DNA of 20,284 bases from JBFGFG01 sp041627475 (GCA_041627475.1 JBFKQZ010000025.1:1-20284), one strand, 5' to 3'. Positions 7,496 through 14,185 are shown, counted from the first letter of the stretch. The notes: generated by a model not told the origin, from the sequence alone. Numbers and translations are program-made.

Positions 7496-7568
7496 GCTCC
7501 CGTCGTCCAGCGGTCGAGGATCCCGCCCTTTCAAGGCGGTGACGCGGGTTCGAATCCCGTCGGGAGTA
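7496..7568 (+). tRNA. tRNA-Glu (anticodon TTC)
   Basis: The sequence folds as a complete 73-nt cloverleaf. The acceptor arms GCTCCCG and CGGGAGT pair, with G-U as the first pair. The D stem is GTCC/GGAT. The anticodon stem CCGCC/GGCGG closes the loop CTTTCAA, giving anticodon TTC. The T arm is GCGGG-TTCGAAT-CCCGT. The discriminator base is A7568, and CCA is not encoded. No integrase or duplicated 3' end is nearby, so there is no sign of use as an attachment site. Confidence 0.96.
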
Positions 7569-7574
7569 CGACCT

Positions 7575-7601
7575 GGCGCCGCGGCCCCGTGCCGCGGTGT
7601 C
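7575..7601 (+). terminator. hairpin after tRNA-Glu
   Basis: CCGCGG at 7579-7584 pairs with CCGCGG at 7592-7597, and the stem extends outward through G-U and G-C pairs to 7575/7601, with a 7-nt loop. No T-run follows, so it may be a weak terminator or an RNA processing boundary. It ends just before the next -10 box. Confidence 0.4.
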
Positions 7602-7603
7602 GA

Positions 7604-7609
7604 TACCCT
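7604..7609 (+). promoter_or_regulatory. -10 element (TACCCT) for the 7646 gene
   Basis: TACCCT lies 37 bp upstream of the GTG at 7646, predicting a start site near 7616. It is identical to the box upstream of the cold-shock-domain gene at 11153. Confidence 0.45.
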
Positions 7610-7645
7610 GCACTGTTGCGTTCCAACCACCACCCGGAGTCCCAC

Positions 7646-8125
7646 GTGGCGAAGAAGATCGAGGTCGAGATCCCCATCGAGCGGCAGAAGGCTGCCCAGG
7701 CGGCGGGGAACTTCGGGCTGGAGGACCTCCCGGCCCAGCTGGGGCAGCCGGACGCCGCGGTGCGTCTGGGCAAGACCCCGAAGTCCGACGAGGGCCTCGT
7801 CAAGCTGAAGTCGGCCAAGTCGCTGGTGACGCTCAAGCCGGGCCAGATGATCGCCAACTACGGCAAGTCCGAGGCCAAGTGGGCCCGGGACTACCAGCGC
7901 AAGCGCGCGGGCAACGGCAAGTTCCACGAGCTGCTGAGCTACGCGCGGCAGCTGATCGGCCTCGCCGACGACGGCACGATCGCGATCTGCCTCATGGGCC
8001 ACGCCGGTCAGGGCACGTGCGTCCCGCTGTGGGTCGCGCGCGAGGAGGTCACGCTGACCACCCAGCCCAACGACATCCTGTTGCGCTTCGACGAGATCCC
8101 GAAGTCCATGGCGCTCAAGCTGTGA
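7646..8125 (+). CDS. conserved-looking hypothetical protein, 159 aa, unknown function
   Basis: I do not recognise this protein. The GTG at 7646 has CGGAG 6-10 bases upstream and follows a plausible promoter at 7604; in-frame start codons further upstream would read through the tRNA, so they are rejected. The first 85 residues are soluble and rich in Lys, Gln and Ala (for example KLKSAKSLVTLKPGQ). The C-terminal half reads as an alpha/beta domain: a helix FHELLSYARQLIGLA, a strand TIAICLMG, a segment GHAGQGTCVPLWVA with the only two Cys residues of the protein close by, and a last strand LLRFDEIPK. There is no signal peptide or membrane helix, so it is probably cytosolic. Its stop overlaps the phosphatase start (GTGA), which suggests co-translation, but does not reveal a role. 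Codon use matches the neighbours. Confidence 0.85.
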   Translation: MAKKIEVEIPIERQKAAQAAGNFGLEDLPAQLGQPDAAVRLGKTPKSDEGLVKLKSAKSLVTLKPGQMIANYGKSEAKWARDYQRKRAGNGKFHELLSYARQLIGLADDGTIAICLMGHAGQGTCVPLWVAREEVTLTTQPNDILLRFDEIPKSMALKL

Positions 8126-8931
8126 CCGACGGCGGTCGAGGCACCACGGACCGCCTCGCCGCGGAGCTCGCGTTCGCGCACGAGCTCGCCGACGTCGCCG
8201 ACGGCATCACGCTCGGCGCGTTCGGTGAGCACCACCGTGGCAACGCCGAGACGAAGGCCGACGGCACCTGGGTGACCGCGGCCGACCGTCGCGTCGAACG
8301 CACCCTGCGTGCGGCGATCGGCGAGGCCTTCCCCGACCACGCGGTCCTGGGGGAGGAGGACGGCCTCACCGGCGACCCGGACGCCCCGTGCTGGGTGCTG
8401 GACCCGATCGACGGCACCTCGAACTTCGTCCGGGGAAACCCGGTCTTCGCCACGCTCATCGGCCTGCGGGTCGACGGCGAGGACGCCCTCGGCGTGGTCA
8501 CGGCCCCGGCCCTCGGCCACCGCTGGGACGGTGTGGTCGGTGTCGGTGCCCGACAGGACGGCACCGCGATCCACGTGAGCGACGTCGACGACGTCGCGGC
8601 CAGCGAGGTGTCGTTCGGCGACCTCGACTGGTGGCGCAGCCAGGGCCGCTGGGACGCCGTGGAACGGCTCGTCGACGCCACCGACCGCGTCCGCAGCTAC
8701 GGCGACTTCTGGGCCCACTGCCTGGTCGCGGCCGGCTCCACCGAGATCGCGGCGGAGGCCGCGGTGTCGACGTGGGACCTCGTCGCCGTCCGCGCCCTCG
8801 TGGTCGCGGCGGGCGGCCGTGCGACCGACCTCGGTGGTGTGGCGACGGCCGACGGCGGCTCGATCCTGACCTCGAACGGCCGCGTGCACGACGCCGCGCT
8901 GGCCCTCGTCGCCGGTTCGTCCACAGCCTGA
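8122..8931 (+). CDS. hisN: inositol-monophosphatase-family phosphatase, probably histidinol-phosphatase
   Basis: This 269-residue enzyme is a Mg2+-dependent phosphatase of the inositol monophosphatase fold. Metal-site motifs are visible: VTAAD (Asp55), GEEDG (Glu78/Glu79), the signature WVLDPIDGTSNF with Asp94 and Asp97, and the C-terminal WD motif (Trp218-Asp219) followed by VVAAGG. NFVRGNPVFATLIGL and RSYGDFWAHCLVAAG resemble actinobacterial HisN, which removes phosphate from L-histidinol phosphate in histidine synthesis, more closely than true inositol monophosphatase (SuhB). Substrate assignment is therefore likely but not certain, and no other his gene is nearby. The GTG overlaps the previous stop by four bases. 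No terminator is obvious in the 48 bp that follow. Confidence 0.88.
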   Translation: MTDGGRGTTDRLAAELAFAHELADVADGITLGAFGEHHRGNAETKADGTWVTAADRRVERTLRAAIGEAFPDHAVLGEEDGLTGDPDAPCWVLDPIDGTSNFVRGNPVFATLIGLRVDGEDALGVVTAPALGHRWDGVVGVGARQDGTAIHVSDVDDVAASEVSFGDLDWWRSQGRWDAVERLVDATDRVRSYGDFWAHCLVAAGSTEIAAEAAVSTWDLVAVRALVVAAGGRATDLGGVATADGGSILTSNGRVHDAALALVAGSSTA

Positions 8932-8966
8932 CGGACGGCCTCCCGGGGTGTGTCACAGGGCGGTCG

Positions 8967-8972
8967 TAGGCT
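8967..8972 (+). promoter_or_regulatory. -10 element (TAGGCT), probably leaderless transcript
   Basis: TAGGCT ends seven bases before the ATG at 8980, placing the transcript start at or next to the A of the start codon. No ribosome-binding site is present between them, which fits a leaderless mRNA, a common arrangement in actinomycetes. Confidence 0.5.
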
Positions 8973-8979
8973 GCACCCC

Positions 8980-10029
8980 ATGAGTGCTACAGACACCACG
9001 GACGCAGCCACCGACGTCTCCTCGGACGACGGGGGCGCCCCCCACGACGAGGCGGGCAACCCCGTCCTCGTCGACGTGCCAGCGGAGTTCGAGCCCGAGC
9101 GGCCGCCGCTGATCGACGAGCAGGGGCGCGTGCGGCTGTCCTTCAGCCGGATCGACACCTACCGGACGTGCCCGCGCATGTTCCGCTACCGCTACGTCGA
9201 CCGCCTGCCCGGCAAGCCGGCCCCGGCGCTGTCGTTCGGCACCTCGATCCACGAGGCCCTGGAGCGGTTCTACGACCGCAAGCTGCCGGAGGAGCCCAGC
9301 GAGGACGAGCTCGTCGGCTTCCTCTACGACGCCTGGGACACCAGCGGCTTCCGCGACGTCGACCGCGGCGAGCAGACCCGCTGGTACCGCCAGGGGCAGG
9401 ACGTGCTGCGGCGCTACCACCGACGGGTGACCGGCAGCTACCGCCTGCCCGTCGCCACCGAGGCGTGGTTCGAGCTCCCGTTCGACGACGCCGTGGTCGT
9501 CGGGTCCATCGACCGCGTCGACGACGACGACGGCGTGCTGCGGGTCGTGGACTACAAGACCAACAAGCGGGTCAAGGACCGGGACCGGGTCAAGCAGTCG
9601 CTGCAGCTGTCGATCTACGCACTCGCGTGCCAGCACCTCTACGGCGAGCTGCCGGCGACCGTGTCGCTCGACTTCGTCGTGGCGGGGCGCGAGATCGTCG
9701 TGGACGTCGAGGAGCTCGACCTCGACGCGGCCCGACAGGCGATCGCCGAGACGGCCCAGGCCGTGAAGGACGCGCTGTACGAGCCGACGCCGATGCGGCT
9801 GTGCGACTGGTGCGACTTCCGGGCCGTGTGCCCCGCATGGGAGGGCCAGGAGCCCGACGGGGTCCTCGGTCCCGCCGTGCAGGAGCTGGACCGTCTGCGC
9901 CGCAGCATCGGCCGCGACGTCGAGCGGTTGCGCGCGCTGGAGCAGGGCGTCGAGCGCCTCCGTGACGAGGTCGCCGAGCGGGACGCAGGGCTGCCCCCGC
10001 TCGACGGGGCGGGCGAGGACGGCCGGTAG
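8980..10029 (+). CDS. RecB/AddB-type PD-(D/E)XK nuclease with iron-sulfur cysteines
   Basis: This 349-residue protein starts at ATG 8980; in-frame GTG 8950 lies upstream of the -10 box. After an acidic, probably disordered 45-residue tail comes SFSRIDTYRTCPRMFRYRY. The nuclease core shows His91 (SIHEAL), Asp178 (GSIDRVD), Asp191-X-Lys193 (VVDYKTNK) and the QLSIYALA helix of motif QxxxY. Cys64 with Cys275, Cys278 and Cys284 (CDWCDFRAVC) gives the C-x(n)-C-x2-C-x5-C pattern of AddB and Cas4 nucleases that bind a 4Fe-4S cluster. Residues 300-335 form a charged heptad-like coiled coil. It has no helicase domain, so it is a stand-alone RecB-family exonuclease, probably in DNA repair; the substrate is not known. 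There are no cas genes nearby, so a CRISPR role is unlikely. Confidence 0.9.
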   Translation: MSATDTTDAATDVSSDDGGAPHDEAGNPVLVDVPAEFEPERPPLIDEQGRVRLSFSRIDTYRTCPRMFRYRYVDRLPGKPAPALSFGTSIHEALERFYDRKLPEEPSEDELVGFLYDAWDTSGFRDVDRGEQTRWYRQGQDVLRRYHRRVTGSYRLPVATEAWFELPFDDAVVVGSIDRVDDDDGVLRVVDYKTNKRVKDRDRVKQSLQLSIYALACQHLYGELPATVSLDFVVAGREIVVDVEELDLDAARQAIAETAQAVKDALYEPTPMRLCDWCDFRAVCPAWEGQEPDGVLGPAVQELDRLRRSIGRDVERLRALEQGVERLRDEVAERDAGLPPLDGAGEDGR

Positions 10030-10032
10030 CCT
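10027..10032 (+). promoter_or_regulatory. -10 element (TAGCCT) overlapping the nuclease stop codon
   Basis: The TAG stop of the nuclease gene forms the first half of TAGCCT, the same box found before tRNA-Glu. It predicts a start site near 10039, ahead of a CAGGAG ribosome-binding site at 10051-10056 for the SRPBCC gene. Confidence 0.4.
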
Positions 10033-10062
10033 CCGCCGCCCCCGACCTCCCAGGAGTCCCCG

Positions 10063-10500
10063 ATGGGGCAGCGCGTGGCCGCCGAGACGGTCATCGGCGC
10101 GGCGCCGGAGCAGGTGTACGCCGTCATCGCCGACCTCGAGGCCTACCCCGAGTGGGCCGACGACGTCGTGCGCACTGACGTCGTCGAGACGACCGACGAT
10201 GGCCTGCCCCGGCTCGTCGCGTTCGAGGTCGACGCCCGCATCGCGATGGTCCACTACGTGCTCGAGTACCAGCACGACCCACCGCACCGCGTCCGCTGGC
10301 GGCTCGTCGAGGGGGAGATGCTGTCGCAGCTCGACGGCTCCTACCGCCTCGCGCCGGCATCCGACACGACGACGACCGTGCAGTACACACTGGAGGCGGA
10401 GCTGGCCCTGCCACTGCCGTCGTTCATCCAGCGACGGGCGACCCGGGTGATCCTCGAGACCGGGCTCGCCGGGCTGCGCGAGCGGGTGGAGCGCGGCTGA
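10063..10500 (+). CDS. SRPBCC family protein (polyketide cyclase/dehydrase, COQ10-like)
   Basis: This 145-residue protein is a single START-like (SRPBCC) domain. The N-terminal VAAETVIGAAPEQVYAVIAD and the following YPEWADDV are the characteristic first strand and helix. Beta strands fill the middle (VHYVLEYQ, VRWRLVEGEML, TVQYTLEAEL), and a long C-terminal helix (RVILETGLAGLRERVE) closes the hydrophobic cavity. The family binds lipids or other hydrophobic ligands, and bacterial members of this type are rarely characterised. The ATG has AGGAG seven bases upstream. The stop TGA shares its last base with the next ATG (TGATG), so the two genes are coupled. Confidence 0.85.
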   Translation: MGQRVAAETVIGAAPEQVYAVIADLEAYPEWADDVVRTDVVETTDDGLPRLVAFEVDARIAMVHYVLEYQHDPPHRVRWRLVEGEMLSQLDGSYRLAPASDTTTTVQYTLEAELALPLPSFIQRRATRVILETGLAGLRERVERG

Positions 10501-10826
10501 TGGGGCGCCAGGACGAGGAGCAGACCGCCTACTTCGCGCTGCTGCGTGCACGCGAGGAGCTGGCAGCCCTGCAGCGCTACCAGGAGTACCTGGTCGCCGA
10601 GCGTGCGCGCATCGACGGCTTCGTGGCCGCGGGCACCGAGCTGGACGGGACGGTGGACCAGCGGCTGCGCCGGGCCCTGCGCCACACCGACGAGCCGCTC
10701 GGCGAGGCCCTCGAGCTGCGCCGACGGGTCATCGCCGACGAGCGGCGGCGGCTGCCGGAACGCATCGAGGCCGCCCAGGCCTACGTCGACGAGTGCGAGG
10801 CCGCCCACGCGGCACTGAAGCGCTGA
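10500..10826 (+). CDS. small helical coiled-coil protein, unknown function
   Basis: This 108-residue protein is almost entirely predicted helix. A first heptad-like segment runs over residues 6-42 (REELAALQRYQEYLVAERAR) and a second over 68-108 (ELRRRVIADERRRLPERIEA), joined by a Gly/Thr/Asp turn (AAGTELDG). That pattern suggests a helical hairpin. It has a single Cys near the C-terminus, no signal peptide and no enzyme motif. I do not recognise the family. Start and stop overlap both neighbours by one base (TGATG), so it is translated together with the SRPBCC protein and the next small gene, and a physical partnership is plausible but unproven. Confidence 0.75.
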   Translation: MGRQDEEQTAYFALLRAREELAALQRYQEYLVAERARIDGFVAAGTELDGTVDQRLRRALRHTDEPLGEALELRRRVIADERRRLPERIEAAQAYVDECEAAHAALKR

Positions 10827-11122
10827 TGTACCGCGACGACCCCCTCGACGACGAGGCCGAGCTGCGGATGCTGCTCGGCGACGAGCCCGTGGACGCGTTG
10901 CTGGTCGACCCAACCGTGAGCGACGACGAACGCACGCCGCTGCTGGCCGCACTCGACGTGCTGCGGGTGCTCCAGGGGTGGGTCGAGGACGACGACGCCG
11001 CGCGCTGGTTCACGGCCGAGCAGCGCCGGCTCGACGACCGCACGCCGATCCAGGTCCTGGCCGTCGGCGCCTACGAGGACGTCGAGGACGCCGCTCGGGC
11101 GTACGTGGCCGCCAACAGCTGA
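10826..11122 (+). CDS. small protein with possible MbcA/ParS/Xre-type (DUF2384-like) C-terminal domain
   Basis: This 98-residue acidic protein begins at ATG 10826, which overlaps the previous stop. The first 35 residues are Asp/Glu-rich (DDPLDDEAELRMLLGDEP). The C-terminal 60 residues contain helices and the segment ARWFTAEQRRLDDRTPIQVL followed by AVGAYEDVEDAARAYV. That order, tryptophan helix, then a 'gRTPi-vL--G' turn, then a final helix, resembles the toxin-binding domain of MbcA/ParS/Xre antitoxins (DUF2384). The resemblance is by eye only. No RES-domain toxin is encoded beside it; the upstream partner is a coiled-coil protein. I make no functional claim beyond this. Confidence 0.75.
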   Translation: MYRDDPLDDEAELRMLLGDEPVDALLVDPTVSDDERTPLLAALDVLRVLQGWVEDDDAARWFTAEQRRLDDRTPIQVLAVGAYEDVEDAARAYVAANS

Positions 11123-11152
11123 GCGGCGTGGGGCGGCCCCAGCGCGAGGCTG

Positions 11153-11158
11153 TACCCT
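11153..11158 (+). promoter_or_regulatory. -10 element (TACCCT) for the cold-shock-domain gene
   Basis: TACCCT in the context TGTACCCTGT includes an upstream TG extension and predicts a start near 11165. That gives an mRNA leader of about 116 nt before the ATG at 11281. Confidence 0.5.
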
Positions 11159-11170
11159 GTCCCGTCGCAC

Positions 11171-11224
11171 GGCGTCACCGGACGCCGCCACGGTCTCGGG
11201 ACGCGCACAGGCCTGCGGTCCCGA
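11171..11224 (+). promoter_or_regulatory. structured 5' leader of the cold-shock-domain gene (two hairpins)
   Basis: The first hairpin is GGCGTC (11171-11176) with GACGCC (11181-11186) around an ACCG loop. The second is TCGGGAC (11196-11202) with GTCCCGA (11218-11224). It continues past a bulged G into CGCA/TGCG (11204-11207 with 11214-11217) around a 6-nt loop. The ribosome-binding site GAGAGG (11267-11272) lies downstream of both. Long folded leaders are known for cspA-type mRNAs; any temperature response here is inference. Confidence 0.4.
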
Positions 11225-11280
11225 CGTGGCTCCCCACGAAGCGCGGCCCCGCCGTGCCGCCACCACGAGAGGTTCCATCG

Positions 11281-11592
11281 ATGCCCACCGGCCACGTCAA
11301 GGTCTTCCACGCCGACCGCAACTTCGGTCGCATCACCGACGAGGAGGGCGGTGAGGTCATCTTCGACCCGGACGCCCTCAGCGACGGCACGGCCGTCGGC
11401 TCGGGTGACGAGGTCGAGTTCGAGCTCGCCGAGAGCGACAACCCGCGCGAGCGTCGTGCGACGACCGTCACCGTGACCAAGAAGGCACCCGCCGAGAACC
11501 CGGTCGGCCGCACGCTCGCCGCGCCGCCCACCTGGGACACCCTCGAGGAGGCCGACCGCCAGCGCCGCCAGGCTCGTCGCCGCCGCCGCTGA
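11281..11592 (+). CDS. divergent cold-shock-domain protein with basic tail
   Basis: This 103-residue protein opens with GHVKVFHADRNFGRIT and GGEVIFDPDALSDG, then a strand pair ending GDEVEFELAES. It matches the layout of a cold-shock domain (VKWF, RNP1 KGFGFI, RNP2 VFVH). The nucleic-acid-stacking residues are largely changed: Trp to Val in VKWF, RNP1 reduced to NFGRI, and RNP2 VFVH replaced by VIFDP. The C-terminal 30 residues are polar and end in an Arg-rich run (RQRRQARRRRR) that could bind RNA. ATG 11281 has a GAGAGG site eight bases upstream. clpS follows after two bases. It is probably an RNA-binding protein, though the altered motifs leave that open. Confidence 0.82.
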   Translation: MPTGHVKVFHADRNFGRITDEEGGEVIFDPDALSDGTAVGSGDEVEFELAESDNPRERRATTVTVTKKAPAENPVGRTLAAPPTWDTLEEADRQRRQARRRRR

Positions 11593-11594
11593 GC

Positions 11595-11930
11595 GTGATC
11601 GCGTCCGTCGCACCGGGGGAGGGCCGCGGCATGCTGCTCGCGGCCCCCAGCCCCGACGTCGACGAACGCACCGACACCGACGAGGTCGTCGGGCACGACC
11701 TCCCGTGGGACGTCATCGTCTGGGACGACCCGGTCAACCTGATGGCGTACGTCGTCCACGTCTTCCGCAAGGTCCTCGGCGTCGACGAGCACGTCGCGCA
11801 CCGCCTCATGATGGAGGTGCACACCGAGGGGAAGTCGCTCGTGGCCTCGGAGCCACGGGAGACGGCCGAGAAGTACGTCCAGCAGCTGCACGCCCACGGG
11901 TTGCAGGCCACGATGCGCAGGTCCGGCTGA
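11595..11930 (+). CDS. clpS: ATP-dependent Clp protease adaptor ClpS
   Basis: This 111-residue protein has a variable 36-residue N-terminal arm followed by the ClpS core. The core shows LPWDVIVWDDPVNLMAYVVH, the helix VFRKVLGV, HRLMMEVHTEGKSLVASE and VQQLHAHGLQATM. WDDPVNLM and the His of MEVHTEGK form the pocket that recognises N-terminal Leu, Phe, Trp or Tyr; Asp at the first pocket position is also what I recall from mycobacterial ClpS. It delivers such substrates to a Clp ATPase (ClpC or ClpA) with ClpP in the cytosol. The GTG at 11595 lies two bases after the cold-shock-domain gene's stop. A later start is possible, because the extra N-terminal arm is not conserved. Confidence 0.94.
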   Translation: MIASVAPGEGRGMLLAAPSPDVDERTDTDEVVGHDLPWDVIVWDDPVNLMAYVVHVFRKVLGVDEHVAHRLMMEVHTEGKSLVASEPRETAEKYVQQLHAHGLQATMRRSG

Positions 11931-11940
11931 GGGAGCGAGC

Positions 11941-12459
11941 ATGAGCCGCGGCGACGGCGACGCACTCGTGTGGCGCCTGCCCCAGCCCCTGCACGGCCTG
12001 CTGCTGCAGCTCCTCGACGAACTGGACGCGGCGATCGACGGCCCCACCGACGACCCGGTGGTGCAGCGGCTGTTCCCGCGTGCGGTCGAGGGCGAGGACG
12101 ACGCCGACGCCGAGTTCCGCATGCTCCTCGCCGGTGACCTGCTGCTGCAGCGTCACGAGGCGATCCGCGCCTGCCGGGACCTGCTCGAGGCTGGACGTCG
12201 CCTGCCCGGTACCGGATCGGTGCGCGTCCACCTGACCGACGACGAGCCGTCGATGCTCCTGCAGATCCTCAACGACGTCCGCCTGGCGCTGGGCGCCCGC
12301 GTCGGCGCGACCGCCGTCGAGCTGCGCCAACTCGTCGAGGACGACGACGTCGAGACGCAACGGGCGCTGGAGACGATGGACCTGCTGGCGTGGTGCCAGA
12401 TGCAGCTCCTCGAGCACATCGACCCGGTCTCGGCCCGCCACGACGGCGAGGACCTCTGA
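11941..12459 (+). CDS. DUF2017 family protein
   Basis: This 172-residue, mostly helical acidic protein matches the DUF2017 family found directly after clpS in actinomycetes. Features are LPQPLHGLLLQLLDEL near the N-terminus, a conserved DPVVQRLFPRA segment, and DAEFRMLL. The C-terminal part contains LTDDEPSMLLQILNDVRLAL and LLAWCQMQLLEHID. ATG 11941 is preceded by GAGGGAGCGAGC, a good ribosome-binding site, ten bases after the clpS stop. Function is unknown; the constant pairing with clpS suggests a link to Clp-dependent protein turnover, which is inference. It converges on murJ with only 13 bp between the two stops and no evident terminator. Confidence 0.88.
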   Translation: MSRGDGDALVWRLPQPLHGLLLQLLDELDAAIDGPTDDPVVQRLFPRAVEGEDDADAEFRMLLAGDLLLQRHEAIRACRDLLEAGRRLPGTGSVRVHLTDDEPSMLLQILNDVRLALGARVGATAVELRQLVEDDDVETQRALETMDLLAWCQMQLLEHIDPVSARHDGEDL

Positions 12460-12472
12460 CCGAGGCCTCGCG

Positions 12473-14185
12473 TCAGCGCGACAGCCGGCTGGTGGCCGTG
12501 GCCCACAGGGCGCGGGCCTCGTCGAGGCCGAGCGCGATCCCGACCCCGATGTGGGCGATCGCGACGGCTGCCACGCCGACGAGGCCACCGACGACGGGCG
12601 TCAGGTCGGTCACGACCGGCCGCACCAGGACCGCTGCGACGGTGGCTGCGAGTCCGGCGAGCAGGAGGCGGCCGCGGGTCGGCCCGCCGACACGGATCCG
12701 CCCCCCGGTGCGCTGCTCGACGAGCTCCCGCAGCAGGCGGTACTCGAACATCGCACCCACGGCCGACGCCGCGGTGAGCCCCAGGGCGCCCAGTCGGAAG
12801 ACGTCGGGCAGGTCGCGAACGTCGGGTGCCACGGGCACGAGCGTCGGCAGGTTCGCGCCGGCGGCCAGTGCGACCCCACCACCGGCCAGCAGCTCGATGC
12901 GGTCGAACTGGAACATCAGCACCACGCCGAGGATGCTCGACAGCACCACGCGGGCGATCGCGATGCGCGCCGGGCTCCGGGTGTCGCCGCCGCCGTACAG
13001 CACGGACTGCAGCAGGCGCGAGGACGTGGTGGCCAGGAGCCCGGCCGTGGCGCCCAGCAGGACGATCCAGACCAGGCGCGACTCGGCCGCACCGAACGCA
13101 CCGCTGCGGAACAGTGCCGCCACGAGGACGTCCCCGAGCACGACGAAGCCGACCATCGTCGGCAGGACGTAGAAGGCTGCGCGCTCGAGCCCCGTGTCGA
13201 TGCGTCGACGGACCCCTGCGAGGTCGCCTGCCCGGGCACTCGACAGCTCCGGCAGCTCCGCCGCCGCGACAGCCATGCCGAACAGCGACACGGGGAGCAC
13301 GGCGAGGATCGTGACCTTCTGGAGCGTCGCCAGCGCCGCACCCGCCAGCAGCGACGCGAGCACCAGGTCGACGAACGTCGCGAGCTGGACGACGCCACGC
13401 CCGGTGACCACCGGCACGAAGGCCCGCACCACCTCGCGGACGTGCTCGCTGATGGGCCGGAACGTGGGGCGCACCCCCGGGGCGAGCCGCCGCACGGCGG
13501 GCAGCTGCACGAGGACCTGCAGTGCCCCGCCGACGAGCGTGCCCCAGGCCAGGGCCTGCGCGAGCGACGCCAGCACCTCCGGGGGTGCTGCGCAGCCGAG
13601 CTCGGGAGTCGGGCCACAGGGCTGGCTGACGTCGTCGAGGTAGTAGAAGCCCGCAGCGATCAGCAGCACGATCTGGGCGAGGTTCCAGACGACCGGCGCG
13701 ACGTACGAGAGGAAGAACTGGCGGTGGCTGTTGAGCACGCCGAGGCACCACGCCGACACGACCAGGAGCGCGAGGCCGGGGGCGACGATCCGCAGGAGGC
13801 TCGCGACGAGCTCCTGGAACGCGGCGTCCTTGCCCGGCACCAGGAGCACGGCCAGTGGACCGGCCAGCAGCACCATCAGGACGGCGGCCGCCCCTGCGAC
13901 CGCAGCCAGGAGGCCCAGCACGGTCCCGGCCAGCCGGTTCGCGTCCTCGTCCCGGCCGTCGTCGAGCAGGCCCACGTGGACCGGGATGAACGAGGCCGAC
14001 AGGACGCCCTCGCCCAGCAGGTTCTGGAGGACGTTGGGGATGCGGAACGCGTAGGCGAACGCGTTGGCGGCGGGGGACAGGCCGAGGAAGTGCCCGACCG
14101 CGCGCTCACGCACGAGACCGGACACCCGCGAGAGCAGGATCCCGGCGGAGACCAGCGCGGACGACCGCCGCGTCGTGCTGGTCAC
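12473..14185 (-). CDS. murJ: lipid II flippase MurJ (MviN family)
   Basis: This 570-residue polytopic protein moves the peptidoglycan precursor lipid II across the membrane. The N-terminal ILLSRVSGLVRERAVGHFLG carries conserved arginines (Arg20, Arg26), and FRIPNVLQNLLGEGVLSASF is the family signature, containing the Arg of the central cavity. About 14 hydrophobic segments are spread over the length, including ASLLAGAALATLQK and LLQSVLYGGGDT. It ends without the C-terminal kinase-like domain found in mycobacterial MviN. GTG 14185 has a GGGGGG ribosome-binding site and a TACGAT box at 14217-14212; in-frame start 14236 lies upstream of that box and is rejected. A loop near residues 184-205 contains Cys190 and Cys198, possibly a disulfide. 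It converges with the DUF2017 gene. Confidence 0.93.
   Translation of the reverse strand: MTSTTRRSSALVSAGILLSRVSGLVRERAVGHFLGLSPAANAFAYAFRIPNVLQNLLGEGVLSASFIPVHVGLLDDGRDEDANRLAGTVLGLLAAVAGAAAVLMVLLAGPLAVLLVPGKDAAFQELVASLLRIVAPGLALLVVSAWCLGVLNSHRQFFLSYVAPVVWNLAQIVLLIAAGFYYLDDVSQPCGPTPELGCAAPPEVLASLAQALAWGTLVGGALQVLVQLPAVRRLAPGVRPTFRPISEHVREVVRAFVPVVTGRGVVQLATFVDLVLASLLAGAALATLQKVTILAVLPVSLFGMAVAAAELPELSSARAGDLAGVRRRIDTGLERAAFYVLPTMVGFVVLGDVLVAALFRSGAFGAAESRLVWIVLLGATAGLLATTSSRLLQSVLYGGGDTRSPARIAIARVVLSSILGVVLMFQFDRIELLAGGGVALAAGANLPTLVPVAPDVRDLPDVFRLGALGLTAASAVGAMFEYRLLRELVEQRTGGRIRVGGPTRGRLLLAGLAATVAAVLVRPVVTDLTPVVGGLVGVAAVAIAHIGVGIALGLDEARALWATATSRLSR

Noticed and set aside
7496..7568. tRNA-Glu as an integration site for a mobile element
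   Set aside because: No integrase, no duplicated tRNA 3' end and no change in composition downstream.
8980..10029. Cas4 of a CRISPR system
   Set aside because: The motifs fit Cas4 and AddB nucleases equally, but no repeats or cas1/cas2 genes lie nearby, and the length with a coiled coil fits a general RecB-family exonuclease better.
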